Positions 22,947-31,934 of a DNA stretch of 64,000 nt are shown piece by piece. A model generated the notes under the pieces. It saw nothing but the letters and a program-made list of their open reading frames with translations, did not search any database and had not been told where the DNA came from. Made by a program: the position numbers and the translations under genes. Position 1 is the stretch's first letter, and the number at the start of each line of letters is the position of its first letter. The stretch is taken from NCBI RefSeq assembly GCF_014650775.1, contig NZ_BMVP01000006.1, forward strand, positions 186,001-250,000, given 5' to 3'. This DNA comes from Streptomyces cirratus. GTDB taxonomy: Bacteria > Actinomycetota > Actinomycetes > Streptomycetales > Streptomycetaceae.

Positions 22947-23990
22947 ATGACCCCAGCACCAGCCTCGCCGCCGGCCGGCCCCCGGGGCCTCGACCTGGGC
23001 CGGCTGCGCGTCCATCTCGACGCGTCCCGGCCCGGGCTCGTGGCCGGGGAGCTGAGCGGCCGCCTGATCGAGGGCGGCCGCTCGAACCTCACGTACGTGA
23101 TCACCGACGGGTCCCTCCGCTGGGTCGTGCGGCGGCCGCCCCTGGGCCACGTCCTGGCCACCGCGCACGACATGCGGCGCGAGCACCGGGTGATCAGGGC
23201 CCTGCACGGCACGGCCGTACCGGTGCCCGAGCCGCTGCTGCTGTGCGAGGACGAGTCGGTGCTCGGAGCGCCGTTCTACGTCATGGAGTACGTGGAGGGG
23301 GTCCCGTACCGGACCGCCGACCAGCTCGCCTCCCTCGGCCCCGACCGCACCCGGCGGGCCGTCCTGGGCCTGGTGGACACCCTGGTCGACCTGCACGCGG
23401 TGGACCCGGCGGCCGTGGGCCTGGGCGACTTCGGCCGCCCCGAGGGCTTCCTCGACCGGCAGTTGCGCCGCTGGGGCAAGCAGCTCGCGGCCTCCCGCGG
23501 CCGGGACCTCCCCGGCATCGACGAACTGCACGGAGCGCTCGGCCGCGCCCTGCCCGCCTCCCCCGCCCCCACCGTGGTCCACGGGGACTTCCGGCTCGAC
23601 AACGTGCTGATCGGCGGCCCGGACGACAGCATCCGGGCCGTGCTGGACTGGGAGATGTCCACGCTCGGCGATCCGCTGACCGACCTCGGGCTGCTCGTCA
23701 TGTACAGCGCCGACCTCGGCCTGACCGACTCCCCCGTCAGTACGACGAGCGGCGCGCCCGGCCACCCCTCGCCCGCCGAACTGATCGAGCGCTACGCCGC
23801 CCGCTCCGGCCGGGACACCACGGCGATCGCCTGGTACACGGCGTTCGCCTGGTTCAAGCTCGCGGTGATCCTCGAAGGCATCCACTACCGCTTCACGCTC
23901 GGCCAGACCGTCGGCGCGGGCTTCGACCGGATCGGCGAACTGGTCCCGGTCTTCATCGAACACGGCCTGAACACCCTCCAGGAAGGCTGA
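22947..23990 (+). CDS. Phosphotransferase family protein (ACAD10/11 kinase-domain type)
   Basis: A 347-residue aminoglycoside-phosphotransferase-fold protein of the type fused to acyl-CoA dehydrogenase in animal ACAD10/11, where it phosphorylates 4-hydroxyacyl-CoA. Kinase landmarks are GGRSNLTYVITD (P-loop-like), VVHGDFRLDNVLI (catalytic Asp, about 207-219) and LDWEMSTLGDPLTDLG (metal-binding Asp). ATG at 22947 is preferred over one five codons upstream because GGAGG stands seven bases before it. The next gene is a matching acyl-CoA dehydrogenase nine bases on. That supports joint degradation of hydroxy-fatty or branched acyl-CoA, an inference from the fused homologues. Confidence 0.9.
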   Translation: MTPAPASPPAGPRGLDLGRLRVHLDASRPGLVAGELSGRLIEGGRSNLTYVITDGSLRWVVRRPPLGHVLATAHDMRREHRVIRALHGTAVPVPEPLLLCEDESVLGAPFYVMEYVEGVPYRTADQLASLGPDRTRRAVLGLVDTLVDLHAVDPAAVGLGDFGRPEGFLDRQLRRWGKQLAASRGRDLPGIDELHGALGRALPASPAPTVVHGDFRLDNVLIGGPDDSIRAVLDWEMSTLGDPLTDLGLLVMYSADLGLTDSPVSTTSGAPGHPSPAELIERYAARSGRDTTAIAWYTAFAWFKLAVILEGIHYRFTLGQTVGAGFDRIGELVPVFIEHGLNTLQEG

Positions 23991-23999
23991 GGCATCCGC

Positions 24000-25220
24000 A
24001 TGGACTTCGCATTCGACGCCCGTACCGAGGAACTCCGCGAACGGCTCTCGGCGTTCATGGAGGAGTACGTCTACCCGGCGGAACCCGTCGCCGCCGAGCA
24101 GCGCGCACGGCTGGCCTCGCCCTGGGACACCCCGGCCGTCTTCGGTGAACTGAAGGCCGAAGCGCGCCGTCAGGGCCTGTGGAACCTCTTCTTTCCAGGC
24201 GGGGAGTACGGCGCCGGGCTGACCAACCTCCAGTACGCGCCGCTGGCGGAGATCACGGGCCGTAGCCCGCACCTGGCGCCGATGGCGACCAACTGCGCCG
24301 CCCCGGACACCGGGAACATGGAGCTGCTCGCGCAGTTCGCGAGCGAGGAGCAGAAGAAGCAGTGGCTGGAGCCGCTGCTGGCCGGGGAGATCAGGTCGGC
24401 CTTCGCGATGACCGAGCCCGAGGTGGCCTCTTCGGACGCGACCAACGTGGAGACCCGCATCGAGCGCTCCGCGCAGGGCGACGAGTACGTGGTCACCGGC
24501 CGCAAGTGGTACATCTCGGGTGCCATGAACCCGGACTGCAAGGTCTTCATCGTCATGGGCAAGACCGACCCGGACGGCGCGGACCCGCGTCGCCAGCAGT
24601 CGATGATCCTGGTGCCGCGGGACACGCCGGGCGTGGAGGTCCGGCGCGCCATGCGGGTGTACGGGTACGAGGACCACGACCACGGCGGTCACGCCGAGGT
24701 GGTCTTCGACGGGGCCCGGGTCCCGGCGGCGAACCTGATCGCCGAGGAGGGCTCCGGCTTCGCCATCGCCCAGGCGCGGCTCGGGCCCGGGCGGATCCAC
24801 CACTGCATGCGGCTGATCGGCATGGCGGAGCGGGCCATCGAGCTGATGTGCCGGCGTGCGATCGGACGCACGGCCTTCGGCAAGGAGCTGGCCGCGCAGG
24901 GCGTGGTGCAGAACTGGATCGCGGACGCCCGGGTCACCGTCGAGCAGCTGCGTCTGCTCGTGCTCAAGACGGCCTGGCTGATGGACACGGTCGGCAACCG
25001 CGGGGCACACACCGAGATCCAGGCCATCAAGATCGCGACCCCGCGCGCGGTGGTGCGGATCCTGGACGACGCGGTGCAGCTGCACGGCGCGGGCGGGGTG
25101 AGCCAGGACTTCCCGCTGGCCGAACTGTGGGCGGCGGCGCGGACCCTGCGGCTGGCGGACGGCCCGGACGAGGTGCACCAGCGCTCGCTGGCGCACCGGG
25201 AGCTCAAGCGGTACCGCTGA
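24000..25220 (+). CDS. Acyl-CoA dehydrogenase (ACAD11-like)
   Basis: FAD-dependent alpha,beta-dehydrogenase of acyl-CoA, 406 residues. N-terminal helical domain MDFAFDARTEELRERLSAFM. The middle beta domain has FAMTEPEVASSDATNVETRI (FAD and acyl contacts) and WYISGAMNPDCKVFIVMG. The C-terminal helices contain IGRTAFGKELAAQGVVQNWIA and QLHGAGGVSQDFPLAELWAA. The TEPEVASSDATN wording and MNPDCK are typical of the ACAD10/11 subgroup. It follows the kinase-like gene in one operon under the operator at 22862 and ends 31 bases before the convergent TetR gene. Confidence 0.93.
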   Translation: MDFAFDARTEELRERLSAFMEEYVYPAEPVAAEQRARLASPWDTPAVFGELKAEARRQGLWNLFFPGGEYGAGLTNLQYAPLAEITGRSPHLAPMATNCAAPDTGNMELLAQFASEEQKKQWLEPLLAGEIRSAFAMTEPEVASSDATNVETRIERSAQGDEYVVTGRKWYISGAMNPDCKVFIVMGKTDPDGADPRRQQSMILVPRDTPGVEVRRAMRVYGYEDHDHGGHAEVVFDGARVPAANLIAEEGSGFAIAQARLGPGRIHHCMRLIGMAERAIELMCRRAIGRTAFGKELAAQGVVQNWIADARVTVEQLRLLVLKTAWLMDTVGNRGAHTEIQAIKIATPRAVVRILDDAVQLHGAGGVSQDFPLAELWAAARTLRLADGPDEVHQRSLAHRELKRYR

Positions 25221-25251
25221 GGACGGTACCGCCGGGCCCGGTGTCTGCGGG

Positions 25252-25863
25252 TCAGGGGCGCAGCGCGCGCAGCAGCAGGTCGGCCAGGTGATCGGCGACC
25301 TGCTGCGGCGTGAGCGGGCCGTCGGCTCGGTACCAGGTGGACAGGTGGTGCACGGACCCGAAGTGGTAGTCCACCACCAGGTCGGCGGGCGTGGCGGCCG
25401 AGAACACGCCCGTGCGCTGGCCCTCTTCGACCAGTGCGCGGAAACGCTCGTGGTAGCGCCGGCGCTCGGCGCGCACCTGCTTGGACTTGTCGGGGCTGAG
25501 CTGGTGCATCGAACGGAAGAAGATGGCCGCGTCGTCGAGGTTCTCGATGGTGGTGACGACCACGTCGGCGGCGGCGGCCCGCAGCCGCTCCTCCACCGGC
25601 GCGCCGGAATCGGCGATCGCGTCGAGGCGCTGCTGCTGGAGGCGCAGCATGCGCGCGTACACCTCGTGCAGCAGGTCGTCCTTGGAACCGAAGTAGTGGT
25701 AGAGCGCGCCCTTGGTGACCCCGGCCGCCTCCACGATCTCCTGGACGGAGGTGCGGTCGTAACCGCGTTCGGCGAACAGCCGGGTGGCGACGGCCAGCAG
25801 CCGCTGAGGCACCGGGGTCTCCCGGGCGGCGCCCTCCGGCTCCGTGGTGGTTCTGGCGGCCAT
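25252..25863 (-). CDS. TetR-family repressor of the fatty-acid module
   Basis: A 203-residue TetR/FadR-type repressor. The N-terminal helix-turn-helix reads LLAVATRLFAERGYDRTSVQ then EIVEAAGVTKGALYHYFGSKDDLLHEV (about 24-70). The ligand domain has FFRSMHQLSPDKSKQVRAER and VDYHFGSVHHLSTWY, typical of acyl-CoA sensors. It is last in the minus-strand operon SDR - ligase - TetR, 61 bases after the ligase stop, and convergent with the ACAD operon. Both outer promoters carry the same CATACCGACTGGT element, so it probably represses both and is released by an acyl-CoA. ATG at 25863. Confidence 0.92.
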   Translation of the reverse strand: MAARTTTEPEGAARETPVPQRLLAVATRLFAERGYDRTSVQEIVEAAGVTKGALYHYFGSKDDLLHEVYARMLRLQQQRLDAIADSGAPVEERLRAAAADVVVTTIENLDDAAIFFRSMHQLSPDKSKQVRAERRRYHERFRALVEEGQRTGVFSAATPADLVVDYHFGSVHHLSTWYRADGPLTPQQVADHLADLLLRALRP

Positions 25864-25924
25864 GGCGCTCGCCTTCCTTTCTGTTCCCTCGCTGTCAGGG
25901 CGTTGTACGACCGTCCGACTGTTT

Positions 25925-27685
25925 TCAGCCGCGCTCGCGCAGTTCCCGTCGCAGGATCTTGCCACTGGTGGTCTTCGGAAGGACAGGCAGGACCTCGACC
26001 TGGCGCGGGTACTTGTACGCGGCGATGCGTTCGGCGCAGTACGCGGACAGTTCCCCGGGTTCGACGGAGGCGCCGGGGCGCAGGCTGACGTACGCCTTGA
26101 CGCTCTCGCCGCGGTAGGGGTCGGGGACGCCCACCACGGCCGCCTCGCGGACGGCGGGGTGGGTGTAGAGCACGTCCTCGACCTCGCGCGGCCAGACCTT
26201 GAAGCCGGACGCGTTGATCATGTCCTTCTTGCGGTCCACGACGTAGAGCCAGCCGTCGCGGTCCATGAAGCCGACGTCCCCGGTGCGCAGTTCGCCGTCC
26301 GGGAACGCCTTGGCGGTGTCGTCGGGCAGGCCCCAGTAGCCCGGCACGACCTGGGGGCCGCGGACGGCTATCTCGCCGCTCTCGCCGAAGGGGACTTCGG
26401 CCCCGTGCTCGTCGAGGATGCGGACGAGCGTGTCGGCGCCGGGGACGCCGACCGACAGGGTGCCGGAGACGGGGTCGACGGGTGCTTCGAGGTGGGGCGG
26501 GACGGAGGCGCAGGGGGCGGTGCACTCGGTGAGGCCGTAGCCGTTGCGCAGGTAGAAACCGAAGTCGGCGCGCAGGCGTTCGACGAGGGCGGGCGGGAGC
26601 GGGGCGCCGCCGGAGGAGATCACCCGGAAGGACGCGAAGTGGTCCGGGGTGGCGGCGGGGTGGGCGGCGAGGGCCATGAAGGCGGTGGCCGGGCCGACGG
26701 TGTAGGCGGGGCGGTGTTCGAGGAAGGCGTCGAGGACGGCGCCCGCGTCGAAGCGGTGGGCGAGGGCGAGGGTGCCGGCGTTGGCGAAGCAGGCGGCGAG
26801 CTCGCAGACGATGCCGGTGATGTGGAAGAGCGGGGCCAGCGCGAAGTAGACGGCGCCTTCGGGGACGGGGTGCCCGGTCACCTGGCGGACGGCGTTGTAG
26901 CTGAGGGCGCCGTGCGGGTTCATGGCGCCCTTGGGGGTGCCGGAGGTTCCGGAGGTGTAGCTGATGAGGGCCGTGTCGGCGGCGGCGAAACCGGGGTGGG
27001 GCGGGGCGGGGCGGCCCTGGCGGGCGACGGTGGTGAGGTCGGCGACGCCGGGCCCGGGGGCGGCGCCGGCCGCGGCGTGGTGGACGGGGAGGTCGGGGTG
27101 GTTCTGGCGCGGGATCGCGGGGAGGGTGGCCGTCGGGCCCGCCGTCGCGGCGGCTGCCTGCGGGTCCCGGCCGGGACCGAGGACCCGTACGTCGTCTCGG
27201 GTCTGGAAGTCGGTGTCGTGCGCGGTGAGCGCGGTGTGCACGGCGCTGTCCCGGACGGCCTCGCGCAGGTACGCCGGCCAGGCCCGGGCGTCGCAGACCA
27301 GCGCGGCGGCCCCCGAGTCGCGCAGGATGTGCCGGACCTCCCTCGACTTGTACATGGGGTTGAGGGGGACGACGATCGCCCCGGCCTTCCAGGCGGCCAG
27401 CACGGCGAGCACGAAGTGCGGGGTGTTCTGGAGCATGACCGCGACCCGGTCGCCACGGCGCACGCCCCGCGCGGCCAGGTGTCCGGCGACCGCGTCGGAG
27501 AGCGCGTCGGTCTCGGCGTAGGAGAGCCGGCCGTCGAAGTAGGCGACCGCCGGGTGGCGGGGCGCGCGGGCGACGGCCGCCCGGAAGGCGTCGAGCACGC
27601 TGGGCGGGGGCGTGACGGGCGCCAGCTGGGCGGCGGTGAGGCGGCCCAGCCAGGGCCGGTCGGCGTAGCCGGGGCTCGCGGTCAC
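25925..27685 (-). CDS. AMP-forming acyl-CoA ligase
   Basis: Adenylate-forming enzyme of 586 residues, activating a fatty or related acid to its CoA thioester. The ATP motif YTSGTSGTPKGAM lies near residue 235; the substrate region has FALAPLFHITGIVCEL. NGYGLTECTAPCASVP is A5, GELRTGDVGFMDRDGWLYVVDRKKDMI is A7-A8 and LPKTTSGKILRREL holds the catalytic A10 lysine. A Gly/Ala/Pro-rich insert (about 175-215) is unusual. The GTG start at 27685 overlaps the SDR stop by four bases. It supplies acyl-CoA to the dehydrogenases nearby. Confidence 0.93.
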   Translation of the reverse strand: MTASPGYADRPWLGRLTAAQLAPVTPPPSVLDAFRAAVARAPRHPAVAYFDGRLSYAETDALSDAVAGHLAARGVRRGDRVAVMLQNTPHFVLAVLAAWKAGAIVVPLNPMYKSREVRHILRDSGAAALVCDARAWPAYLREAVRDSAVHTALTAHDTDFQTRDDVRVLGPGRDPQAAAATAGPTATLPAIPRQNHPDLPVHHAAAGAAPGPGVADLTTVARQGRPAPPHPGFAAADTALISYTSGTSGTPKGAMNPHGALSYNAVRQVTGHPVPEGAVYFALAPLFHITGIVCELAACFANAGTLALAHRFDAGAVLDAFLEHRPAYTVGPATAFMALAAHPAATPDHFASFRVISSGGAPLPPALVERLRADFGFYLRNGYGLTECTAPCASVPPHLEAPVDPVSGTLSVGVPGADTLVRILDEHGAEVPFGESGEIAVRGPQVVPGYWGLPDDTAKAFPDGELRTGDVGFMDRDGWLYVVDRKKDMINASGFKVWPREVEDVLYTHPAVREAAVVGVPDPYRGESVKAYVSLRPGASVEPGELSAYCAERIAAYKYPRQVEVLPVLPKTTSGKILRRELRERG

Positions 27686-28446
27686 CGTGCCTCCCACTTG
27701 CGCTGGAGGTGGTTCATGCCGGTCAGCCAGCGGTCGGGCTCGGTGGCGCGGGCCGCGTAGTAGTCGGCCACCTCCGGGTGCGGGAGGATCAAGAACCGGC
27801 CCTTCTCCATGCCGTCGAACAGGGCGTCCGCGACCGCTTCCGGCTCGATCGCGGTCGGCGCGAGGACGAGCTCGCCCGCCGATCCCGCGGCGGTCAGCAT
27901 GTCCGTGCGCACGCCCTGCGGGCAGATCGCGTGGACCTCGACGCCCCGGTGGCGGTAGGTCAGCGAAAGCCATTCGGCGAACGCGAGGGCGCCGTGCTTG
28001 GTGACACTGTACGGGGCGGCCCCGATCATGGTCAGCAGCCCGGCGGCGGAGACGGTGGACACGAAGCGGCCGCTGCCCCGCTCCAGCCAGTGCGGCAGCA
28101 GGGCGCGGGCGGCGCGGACGTGCGCCATGACGTTGACGTCCCAGGCGGCCTCCCAGACCCCCTCGTCGGCGAAGGCGTCGCCGCCCGAGGCGAGTCCGGC
28201 GTTGGCGCAGTAGACGTCGACGGTCCCGCCGAGGGCCTCGCGGGCCCGCTCGACGACGGCCGAGGCGTCTCCCGGGACCGCGATCGCCCGGGGGCCGATC
28301 CCGTCCGCCACGGCGGCGGCCTTCGCCGGGTCGAGGTCGTTGACCACGACGGTGGCCCCCTCGGCGGCGAAGCGGCGGGCGAGGGCCTCGCCGATGCCGC
28401 CGCCCGCGCCGGTGACGACGACTCGCTGGTCCTGGTACGCGCTCAC
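27682..28446 (-). CDS. Short-chain dehydrogenase/reductase
   Basis: Classical SDR of 254 residues. VVVTGAGGGIGEALARRFAA (9-28) is the TGxxxGxG cofactor site, VVNDLD indicates a preference for NAD(H), NAGLASGG is the NAG motif, and SAAGLL ... YSVTKHGALAFAEWLS supplies catalytic Ser, Tyr and Lys. The GTG start at 28446 (MSAYQDQRVVV) lies 60 bases from the operator at 28506-28518. It probably acts as the 3-hydroxyacyl or alcohol oxidation step of the module it shares with the ligase. Confidence 0.92.
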   Translation of the reverse strand: MSAYQDQRVVVTGAGGGIGEALARRFAAEGATVVVNDLDPAKAAAVADGIGPRAIAVPGDASAVVERAREALGGTVDVYCANAGLASGGDAFADEGVWEAAWDVNVMAHVRAARALLPHWLERGSGRFVSTVSAAGLLTMIGAAPYSVTKHGALAFAEWLSLTYRHRGVEVHAICPQGVRTDMLTAAGSAGELVLAPTAIEPEAVADALFDGMEKGRFLILPHPEVADYYAARATEPDRWLTGMNHLQRKWEAR

Positions 28447-28500
28447 AGGGATGCCTTTCGACGCTGACGGACGGATCCGGAAGGCGGTATCCGGAGGGCA

Positions 28501-28520
28501 GACTAACCAGTCGGTATGTC
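28501..28520. promoter_or_regulatory. TetR-type operator upstream of the SDR-ligase-TetR operon
   Basis: Dyad GACTAACC-AGTC-GGTATGTC. Its bases 28506-28518 are the reverse complement of CATACCGACTGGT at 22862-22874. It sits between the divergent SDR and NamZ-like genes and so could affect both. Confidence 0.65.
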
Positions 28521-28554
28521 GGATCGGAAGGGGTCGGCCGCCTAGCGTGTGCGG

Positions 28555-29799
28555 ATGACGCTGTCACGACGCGGGGTGCTGGGACTGGCGGGGGCCGTGG
28601 GGGCGGCGGGGGCCGTGTGTGGCCCGGGCAGCGCACGGGCCGCACCGGGGCGGGTGCGCACCGGGTTCGAGCGGCTCGCCGCGGACGGGTACGGCTTGCT
28701 CGACGGACAGCGGATCGGGGTGGTCACCAATCCGACGGGTCTCACCGCGGACGCCCGTCACGTGGTCGACGTGCTGCACGCCGACGAACGGGTCGACCTG
28801 GTCGCGGTCTTCGGGCCCGAGCACGGCTTCCGCGGGACGGCGCAGGCGGGCGGCTCCGAGGGCTCGGCGCGGGACCCGGCCACCGGACTGCCCGTGTACG
28901 ACACGTACGGCAAGAGCGGCCGGCAGCTCGCGGACGTCTTCACGGCGGCCGGCGTCGACACGGTCGTCTTCGACGTCCAGGACGTGGGCGCGCGGTTCTA
29001 CACCTACATCTGGACCCTGTACGACTGCATGCGGGCGGCCGCACTGGCCGGCAGGGCGGTGGTCGTGCTGGACCGCCCCAACCCGATCGGCGCGCTGCGG
29101 GCGGCCGGGCCCGTGCTGCAACGGCCGTACGCCAGTGGCGTGGGACGCGAGCCGATCGCGCTCGCGCACGGCATGACGGTGGCCGAGCTGGCCTTGCTGT
29201 TCCAGGGGGAGTTCCCCGCCGAACGCCCCCTCGCGTTGAGCACCGTACGGATGTCGGGCTGGCGCCGGGAGTCCTTCTTCGGTGCGACGGGACTGCCCTG
29301 GGTGCCGCCGAGCCCGAACGTGCCGACCCCGGACACCGCCCTCGTCTACCCCGGGACCTGCCTGTTCGAGGGGACCAACCTGTCCGAGGGGCGCGGTACG
29401 ACGACACCGTTCGAGGTGGTGGGCGCGGAGGGCGTCGACCGGCGGTGGGCCGAGGCGGCGAACGCGCTGGGGCTGCCCGGGGTGTGGTTCCGGGAGGCCT
29501 ACTTCACGCCGGTCTTCTCCAAGCACGCGGGCAAGGTGTGCGGCGGGGTCCGGCTGCTCGTGCACGACCGCGCGGCCTTCGATCCGGTGCGGGCGGGCAT
29601 CGGACTCCTGGTCACCGCCCGCCGGACGTGGAGCGGGTTCGCCTGGCGGCCCGACCACTGGATCGACCGGCTGACCGGTTCCGACCGGGTGCGGACCATG
29701 GTGGACGCGGGAGCGGGGGTCGAGGAGATCGCCGGCGACTGGGCCGAGGGCCTGGCCCGGTTCGCGGCGGTGCGGGAGGGGTACCTGCTGTACCGGTGA
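28555..29799 (+). CDS. namZ: Exo-beta-N-acetylmuramidase NamZ-like (DUF1343), exported
   Basis: A 414-residue exported protein of the DUF1343 family, whose characterised Bacillus member NamZ releases MurNAc from the non-reducing end of peptidoglycan fragments. A twin-arginine-like signal (SRRGVLGLAGAVGAAGAVCG) is at the N-terminus. Family motifs are IGVVTNPTGLT, VFGPEHGFRGTAQAGGS, VFDVQDVGARFYTYIWTLYD, DRPNPIG and YPGTCLFEGTNLSEGRGTTTPFE. The ATG at 28555 is two codons after an alternative GTG (28549). A TAGCGT hexamer immediately upstream suggests a leaderless or short-leader message. It probably acts in wall recycling outside the membrane. Confidence 0.88.
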   Translation: MTLSRRGVLGLAGAVGAAGAVCGPGSARAAPGRVRTGFERLAADGYGLLDGQRIGVVTNPTGLTADARHVVDVLHADERVDLVAVFGPEHGFRGTAQAGGSEGSARDPATGLPVYDTYGKSGRQLADVFTAAGVDTVVFDVQDVGARFYTYIWTLYDCMRAAALAGRAVVVLDRPNPIGALRAAGPVLQRPYASGVGREPIALAHGMTVAELALLFQGEFPAERPLALSTVRMSGWRRESFFGATGLPWVPPSPNVPTPDTALVYPGTCLFEGTNLSEGRGTTTPFEVVGAEGVDRRWAEAANALGLPGVWFREAYFTPVFSKHAGKVCGGVRLLVHDRAAFDPVRAGIGLLVTARRTWSGFAWRPDHWIDRLTGSDRVRTMVDAGAGVEEIAGDWAEGLARFAAVREGYLLYR

Positions 29800-29888
29800 C
29801 CCGCGGCGGGTTCCGTCGCGGGGCTGGCCGGGCGGGCCCGGCCGCAGGATGCTGGACGCGGCGGTGGCAGGACCCGGAGGGGGGCGTC

Positions 29889-31187
29889 ATGTCGGGTGGA
29901 GCGGCGTGGGGAACGGGCGTCGGGGTGTCTCCGTACGCGGAGCTGGTCTTCGACGCCGACGGGGATCCGGCCCCGGGCACCGGGACCGCGCTCGACGCGA
30001 TGGAGGTCACCGACCTGCTGGTCTTCGCGCACGGCTGGAACAGCGAACCCGCCACTTCGACGCTGCTCTACGACCGGTTCTTCGAACCGTTTCCCGACCT
30101 GGTGGGGCCGGCGGTGCGACTGGGGTACGCGGGGGTGCTGTGGCCCTCGATCCGCTTCGCGGACGAGCCGATACCGGACTTCGACCCCCCCGGCCCCGCG
30201 GGCACGCTCGCCGAGCCGGGGTTCGGGACGGCGCTGGACCCTGACACCAGGCGGGCGCTCGGCCGGTTCTGGCCGGGGCGGGAGGCGGAACTGGACCGGG
30301 TCGCCGAACTGCTGGAGGAACGGCCCGAGTCGCAGGCCGCGTTCGTGGAGTTCGGGGCACTGGTGCGGGAGCTGGCCGGGGTGGTGGCGGTGCCCGCCGC
30401 CACCGGCGAGGACGTGCCGGCGATGTTCACCGAGGACGTCCTGGAGGTGTGCCGCCGCTTCACCGACGCCCTCGCCGAAGCGGGCGCGGCCGCGGGCGGG
30501 GCGGAGTTCTCCGTGGGCGACGGGCTCCGGGCCCTGTGGAGCGGCGCCAAGGAGGTGCTGCGCCAGGCCACGTACTACGAGATGAAGAAGCGTGCCGCAG
30601 TGATCGGCGAGCGGGGGCTGGGACCGGTACTGGCCCGGCTGGCCGCGCGCAGACCCGCCCTGCGCGTCCATCTGATCGGGCACAGCTTCGGCGGCCGGGT
30701 GGTGTCCTTCTCCCTGCGTGCGGTGCCCGGCGGCGCCCGCTACGTGAAGTCCCTGACCCTGCTCCAAGGGGCCTTCTCCCACTACGCCTTCACCGACCGC
30801 CTGCCGCACGACAAGAGCCGCGGCGGCGCCCTGCACGGGCTCCAGCGCGCGGTGGACGGCCCGGTGGTCGCCTGCCACTCCCCTTACGACACCGCCCTCA
30901 AGGTGTTCTACCCGCTGGCTTCGCGGATGGCAGGCGATTCGGCCGGTGTGCTCGGCCTGGACGAACGGTGGGGCGCGCTCGGACACGACGGCGTGCAGGC
31001 GGTGGCCGGCGCCCCCCGGATGACACTGGCCGCGGCCTTGCGCGACGGCCTGCCGACGGCCGGTTGCGTCAGCGTGGACGCGGGCGCCGTGGTCCGCAGG
31101 GGCGGAGCGCCGACGGGGGCGCACAGCGACATCTGCCACGAGGAACTGGCCCGGATCGTGGTGGCGGCGGGGCGCATGGGGCGCTGA
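29889..31187 (+). CDS. Serine alpha/beta-hydrolase-like protein
   Basis: A 432-residue protein with an alpha/beta hydrolase core split by a large insert. LLVFAHGWNSEP (about 42-53) is the oxyanion strand, HLIGHSFGGRVVSF (about 260-273) the nucleophile elbow with GHSFG, and CHSPYDTALKVFYPLA and GAHSDICHEELARI carry candidate acid and histidine residues. The 130-residue insert between strand and elbow is acidic and helical (EDVLEVCRRFTDALAEAGAAA). No signal peptide is seen. It has a strong ribosome site (GGAGGGGGGCGTC) before ATG at 29889. Homologues are annotated only as hypothetical or alpha/beta hydrolase; the substrate is unknown. Confidence 0.78.
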   Translation: MSGGAAWGTGVGVSPYAELVFDADGDPAPGTGTALDAMEVTDLLVFAHGWNSEPATSTLLYDRFFEPFPDLVGPAVRLGYAGVLWPSIRFADEPIPDFDPPGPAGTLAEPGFGTALDPDTRRALGRFWPGREAELDRVAELLEERPESQAAFVEFGALVRELAGVVAVPAATGEDVPAMFTEDVLEVCRRFTDALAEAGAAAGGAEFSVGDGLRALWSGAKEVLRQATYYEMKKRAAVIGERGLGPVLARLAARRPALRVHLIGHSFGGRVVSFSLRAVPGGARYVKSLTLLQGAFSHYAFTDRLPHDKSRGGALHGLQRAVDGPVVACHSPYDTALKVFYPLASRMAGDSAGVLGLDERWGALGHDGVQAVAGAPRMTLAAALRDGLPTAGCVSVDAGAVVRRGGAPTGAHSDICHEELARIVVAAGRMGR

Positions 31188-31340
31188 CTTCCGGCCATGT
31201 GCCACCCGCACGCCTCGACCGCCCCGCATGCGCCCACGAACCTCCGGGCATGTTGGGCACGTCGGAACGTAGGACGACGTTCACCTCGTACGGCGTCTCG
31301 ACGTCGGTGTGGGCGTGGGCGCGGCGGAGGTGAGGGTGTC

Positions 31341-31931
31341 ATGGCGGGATTCCGGAGTCTGGCCTACCAGGTGCGGGACGGGCGCAACGACCGGGCGTTG
31401 CGGCGCCATTCGCTGCGCCGCTGTCTGGAGCGGTTCGCCCCGTACGGGCACCGTGCGACGTGGTGGCACCTGTGCGACCGGCACGGGATCGCCCCCGAGG
31501 ACCGGGCGGCCGATCCGCAGCGGCTCGTCGCGGCGCTGGAGGAGCTGGAGGAGGCGCGGGCGGTCTGGCTGGAGTACGAGCGCCAGTTCGCGGAGCGCAG
31601 AAGGCGCGAGAAGCACCACGGACTGCGCCGGCCGGAGTGGGCGTGGGGCGGCAGCGGGGACGCGGTGGTGCGGTGCGCGGACCCTGGGGTACGGCCGGAC
31701 GGGACGCTGGGCGATGTGCTGCGGCGGCTGGTGAAGGCGCTGGAGTCGGAGCCGGGGACGTCGTGCCCGGTCTGTGGGGAGCAGGAGCTGCGCTGGCCGT
31801 CGGTGGGCGCCGGTCACGGGGCGTGGGACGGGGCGTGGGGGTGGGACGGCCCGGTGTGCGGCGGCTGCGGGATCGTCGTGCCCAGACCGGCGTTGGCGGA
31901 CGCGCTGACATATCCGGCGTCGGCTGCGTGA
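31341..31931 (+). CDS. Zinc-ribbon-like hypothetical protein
   Basis: A 196-residue basic protein. The first half is helical and Arg-rich (HSLRRCLERFAPYGHRATWW, LEYERQFAERRRREKHHGLR). The C-terminal third has two CxxC pairs, SCPVCGEQELRWPS and GPVCGGCGIVVPRP, which can form one zinc ribbon. I do not recognise a characterised family. It ends four bases before the BKACE-like gene (stop 31931, start 31935), so they share an operon. No signal peptide or membrane helix. Confidence 0.7.
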   Translation: MAGFRSLAYQVRDGRNDRALRRHSLRRCLERFAPYGHRATWWHLCDRHGIAPEDRAADPQRLVAALEELEEARAVWLEYERQFAERRRREKHHGLRRPEWAWGGSGDAVVRCADPGVRPDGTLGDVLRRLVKALESEPGTSCPVCGEQELRWPSVGAGHGAWDGAWGWDGPVCGGCGIVVPRPALADALTYPASAA

Positions 31932-31934
31932 ACG

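Noticed and set aside
21864-26525. A 1553-codon open frame on the minus strand
   Set aside because: It is antisense to the MBL, kinase-like and ACAD genes and is made of Arg/Pro/Gly/Val-rich sequence typical of shadow frames in high-G+C DNA. The plus-strand genes carry clear motifs.
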